A DNA stretch of 64,000 bases from Tachypleus tridentatus (lineage: Eukaryota; Arthropoda; Merostomata; Xiphosura; Limulidae), in contig NC_134834.1 of NCBI RefSeq assembly GCF_004210375.1, forward strand, positions 153,159,290-153,223,289, given 5' to 3'. The notes beneath the pieces were generated by a model that ran no database searches, had not been told where the DNA came from, and saw only the letters and a program-made list of their open reading frames with translations. Shown piece by piece: positions 59,561 to 64,000 of the stretch (position 1 is the first letter of the stretch; each line of letters begins with the position of its first letter). The position numbers were made by a program, and so were the translations under genes.

Positions 59561-62500
59561 CAATAATTAGCAATAATCTTTAAAACTTTCCAGTTTCATC
59601 CTCTTCTACTTGTTTTCATACAGTATGCAAGTTTATTTGTTCTGTTATATGATATTTATCACCTTCCTTGACACAGGTTGATCACTAGTAGGTGGAGGTG
59701 AAAAACAATATTAATTTCATCACTTGTTATTCTCAATGGCTTCCTTTACAATCTGCAGAAATTTAAATTGAAACACAGAGCCCACAGATCTGGAAATTCA
59801 GATAAAACTAATATTCGTATACACTGATCAATGTAAACCAGACCAAATTGGCTATCAATTTAAGTTTTCATAAAATCTAATAGTAAAGTAAGTAATAATT
59901 ATTTGATTCTCAATTGAATACTGTCAGCAATTTGTCATGATGGCAAAACTTTCACTTTGCTCTACTTGTTCAAGTACAGAGTTTATCAAACTGAGCAAAT
60001 GGGCAAAAGTCAGAAAAAACTTAGCCATAAAAAGATGAAATATCCATAACAACAGAAATGACAAATGTTCACTCGCACCTGTTTTGTCTTTAAATAACAG
60101 ATCTGCTGTATATAATTACTGGAAATTATACAAGTCTCTACACATTACAACTGGCTTGTATCAATTCGCTGAAAATATCATGAAGATATACAAAAGCAAG
60201 ACACATTGGTAATAGGGGTGGTACCATCAAAAATGGAATAAAGTACACTGCATCTGCCAATGTTCCCATTTTAGAAATGTTGTTAAAAATGTTCTGTATT
60301 TAGACAAAACTGATAAAAATCTGAACATCTGTCTCAATAATACGAAAGAACAATGACATATCAATACTGAAATACATATAGAAAATATACTTATCTTTTT
60401 CATTATATTGATATGAATGTGAAAAAAGTAGATACTGGTAAAAAATTATAAAATTTAAAACTTTCAAAGCAAGCAAAATAGCAGTGGCTGTGGTCAGATA
60501 AATATTATACAAGACAGATTCTGTACTTGTATCGGATTTAAATATTACGTGCTACAGTATTTTAACTTGCATGTTCAGACTGTAAAAAATAGGTGTGGCT
60601 TTGTCAAAGAATTCCAAGAAATTTATTTATTTTTTCAAACATGCCCTGGGGGAACTTGAAAGAAGAATATGTAGACAGTGCAATTAACAGTTTACCTGTA
60701 AATAAAAGTAGGGTAAACATATTACAGAGATGAAAAGTTCAGACACTGTAAACTTTTGCACCTTGTAACAACATAACTGGAGTAAGAAATTTAAATAATA
60801 TAAAACACTGAACTATGCTTTAAATTTTAATTCTAATTTTATTGATATACATTGATCACAACAATTTCTTAACTAAATTTTGAGTATAATAAAGTAAACT
60901 CTTGTGACACGACCAAAAAAAGGCACTAGTCTGTATGATTAATTACCTTGCTGTATGCTTTATCAACTTTGCCAAGTCCCTGACACCAAATTTACCTTTA
61001 CAGTTTCAATACTGTAATTTGTAATTTGTTTTGTACATCTTCACAGAATTTTGCAAGCTTTCAGTAATTATTAAGCCATTTGTAGACAAAAAAATAAGAA
61101 TCTTTATAGTATATTCACTAGATTTTCCCATAAATATAAATAATCAAATTCTTGATGGCTACTAGTGCAAAGTGAATTTTATGTTAAGATTAAAAATACT
61201 CTTTTCACCTTAAAAATATGAAATTTAATCTTTGAAATATCTTAGACCTCCTAAATAAACTTAATGTTCTTTCAGTAAAACTTTAAATATTCAATTTATA
61301 TTTTCACTAACTCTGTACAAGATTTGTTGATTTGACTGATCTTGTTACCACCAACAAAACTTCTATTATGACTTCAATTGTAACATGAAACTACATTTGT
61401 TTATTCTAAATAGCTTTAAACTTTAACAGTATACATCAGTTTGTACTTAATTTTTTTTCACTTTGAATAATGTAACTGATAATACCGTCATAACATTTGT
61501 AAATAATTTGGTGAATGTGGAATTCATATTACCCTATCAAATTATATAGCATACAAGCTTCTCACAACTTATTACTATTATTTTATTTAACCTAATCTGA
61601 TATAAAAAGTCTTATTTTTTAAATTTTAGTCACTTTTATAATATTAAATATTGCATATGCATGAAAAACAAGAAATAACATACTTTCCTGGGTCTTTTTT
61701 TTCTGTCAATGCCCTACAACTGTACCAAATTAAAAAATAAATAAATAATGCACTAAAAAAAACAAAAACAGAATAGTCACATGCTAAAAGCAGACAATGT
61801 CCCATAACTATCACAATATTTCTGACTTTCTAACTATGCAACAAGAGTCATTAAACCTCAGCTAAGGACATCAAGTGTTTCCCATGGGATAAAGTTTGAA
61901 CTGGATGCACAACAGAAAATTTTATGTACAGCAATCAATATAATTGTTGATAGACTGAAACTTTGGCTTTTTATTGATTACACATAATATAATATTAAAC
62001 AGAAAATTACTGACAGTTTCTGAAAGAAAGTAACAGGTGAGTGTAGCAAAAAGAGTGATTTGTTTTTTTATTTTGTTGATCTGTAACTATATGTGATTGA
62101 AGGCTATAAGAATTATACTTTGTCTAAGCAATGACATTATTATAAGTAATTTATATTAAATTTCATACTTCTTGGAGGGATGGCAAATAAATTACAGAAG
62201 AGGAGATGCCCAGAGAAAATGTCACAATTCTTATACAAGGAAAATTTAGAATTTATTTTAATACCACTTTATAGAATTAACTTAAAACACACGCACACAC
62301 ACAGAATTAAGATTTGAATTATTAGTTACATTTTCATGCCAAATTTATTTGTGTACTAAAATAGTTTAAATTTTGAATATAACCCTAAAAAGGTTTAAAT
62401 AAATTTATAATATTTCCAATATATAACCTTACAGTCACCATACATTTGTAAATTACCATGAATACAGGGTATTGGATAGATTGTCTTTTACATGAAAAAG

Positions 62501-63420
62501 TGGCTTAATTCCAAAGATATTTTTCAAGACATTCATTTAACTGGCTAATAAAATCTCAATGTCTTATGTGGTTTATGCTTAAACACATTTTTATTTTAAG
62601 TAGCTGATTAAATTAAAACATAGAACATTGAGTAATTGCAACTGATTTCTGCAAACTGCCAAATGTAGGGCATTTGGCAACTGTAGGTGATTTGTATGAA
62701 TTGCCAAGTTCTTGGCAATTGGTTATTAATACTTTGGTCAACTTCTCAAGTATACTTTTTTGGTATATATTAGACACAAGCAGGTTGTGGAAAACAAAAT
62801 TTTTTTGTGTAAAGCAGAAATATATTAAATATTCATTTCTCAGGTTAAAAATGTGTAATTAGAATATATTTGCAACTTAAGAGCAAAAAGCTGTCAAACT
62901 GAGCAAGAAATTCTGTAGCAGATAGAAAGTACGAGAATCTTAAGTAACAAAGTCCATCTAAAAACAAATATGGATTTTTGTAAGTTTTATGAGCAAATAT
63001 TTAGTATGGATGCTGCAAGTTCAAATATGGTTTTATCCTAAAATTTGATAATCAGGTAGGTTTGTTCATCAAGGAAAAAACCAACAGTTAGATCTGAGCT
63101 AATAAAAGATCCCACAGAAGTGTAAAGATTTTGTGAGACATTTATTCATTAACTTTACCAACGTGGGCTTGATCATTTTAACCAACCTTGCAACCACCAG
63201 ATAACCATAAAAGTATCCAAAGTAAAAAACGCTTGATGTAGTAAGTATATTGTCACAAAATATTTATTAAATATTACACATTAACATAAAATTCAGGTTT
63301 TTTAAAATATATTTTTTATTAAAAACTTTGCTATGAATACATGTGGTTCTTTGACTGCACTCAGACTGACCATTCCAATTACAAAGTGATTTTTATGAAA
63401 AGATTAAAATTATATTTGTA
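59561..63420. other. AT-rich sequence, no gene recognised
   Basis: No exon or repeat family identified. Two small adjacent hairpins lie at 62656-62720. A short AC-rich run is at 62289-62303. Confidence 0.4.
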
Positions 63421-63605
63421 AAAATGGCTCGTTTGGGTTGTGAAAATATATCTTACGTAGGAGCAAACAATGTTTCACAAACCTGACAATGACTAAAGAA
63501 GGTCGAAACGTTGTTCGCTCCTCTACGTAAAATATTTTCTCAACCCAAACGAGTCATTTTTACATATATATTTTTCTCTACAAGTGGGTTTTCTTGACAT
63601 CACTG
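63421..63605 (+). repeat. Palindromic repeat with hammerhead-like core (copy 3)
   Basis: Arms 63421-63473 (AAAATGGCTCGTTTGGGTTG...) and 63511-63562 (...CAACCCAAACGAGTCATTTT) pair over about 50 bases. The centre 63483-63510 reads CTGACAA, GACT/GGTC stem, GAAACG. Here the GAAA box is intact and one base of CUGANGA is changed. The right flank continues to GTGGGTTTTCTTGACATCAC, matching the outer flank of copies 1 and 2. Confidence 0.7.
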
Positions 63606-64000
63606 AAGATTAAAATTACTTTTTTCATCATACAATTCTCAATTTTCAGATAGTGGTATGACTTTGCTGATCAAACAATCCATTTAATAGCCAGCAAGAT
63701 TTTGCCAATCATACATTAATCAAGCCCACCTCTTATGTAAATAAATAATAAAAAAAAGATTACTATTTCTATTCATGATTACCAGACACAAATGTAACAA
63801 AAGATTCAACTGTGAACAGATACGTTCAGGTATTCAAGTTTCAATAGTCAGCAGGTACAACATTTATGGTGAGTTGGCAAGAGCAAAACACTGAGTAACA
63901 GACTAGCTTTCAAGGAAACTAATCTCTCATAGGTGAATCTTCTCAGTAAATCTATTATAATTAAAGTCGTTAGTTTTTTGTACTAACTTATGCAAGTATA
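63606..64000. other. Intergenic sequence, nothing recognised
   Basis: No feature to the right edge of the window. Confidence 0.45.

Noticed and set aside
1..64000. CRISPR arrays, bacterial operons or phage genes
   Set aside because: Sequence is eukaryotic (spliced gene, SINEs, LINEs). The only regular direct repeat array is the minisatellite, which has no spacers.

Overview
This is a eukaryotic, AT-rich, intron- and repeat-dominated window, most likely from an arthropod. Ten or so copies of one tRNA-derived SINE (A box, B box, a fixed tRNA-unrelated body and a short A-rich tail) resemble, from memory, a family of horseshoe-crab genomes. A chelicerate of that kind is my best guess, but it rests on recollection and not on a search. 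There is no bacterial operon structure, no CRISPR, no rRNA and no functional tRNA that I can see. Nearly all of the longer open frames belong to transposable elements.
The one host gene I recognise is the 5' part of TTC7 (tetratricopeptide repeat protein 7, a scaffold of the plasma-membrane PI4-kinase III-alpha complex) on the minus strand. Three spliced coding exons lie at 16087-15964, 4271-4120 and 3637-3469. They are joined by GT-AG introns with matching phases, and the gene continues off the left edge. Its 11.7 kb first intron is packed with repeats, and its third intron holds a LINE copy in the same orientation. One further gene-like object is a 112-codon, stop- and acceptor-bounded frame with close polyadenylation signals on the minus strand at 31043-30705, which I cannot assign.
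The rest is a record of mobile elements. Three copies (A 1-3130 minus, B 19657-22842 plus, C 32824-37370 plus) come from one Jockey-superfamily-like non-LTR retrotransposon with a CCHC gag, an endonuclease and a reverse transcriptase, all decayed. B and C share an exact 5' junction and an upstream open frame of 118 codons. A second Jockey-like family forms a head-to-tail array at 42636-46110. Two Tc1-type transposons (18016-19010, 25629-26555) lack the same N-terminal part of the transposase. A hAT/TTF-finger relic starts at 52141 and carries an almost perfect 866-bp tandem duplication. A piggyBac-like relic lies at 58690-59560. There are also two SINE families, several foldback elements, a 33/39-bp minisatellite, and a dispersed palindromic family whose centre carries a hammerhead-ribozyme-like core.
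Large stretches (roughly 4.3-5.9, 24.1-25.6, 27.4-29.2, 37.4-39.1, 47.8-50.5, 55-58.7 and 59.6-63.4 kb) are AT-rich sequence in which I see no gene. The candidates for something less described are the hammerhead-like palindromic repeats, the tandem LINE array, the upstream ORF of the LINE and the unassigned terminal exon.
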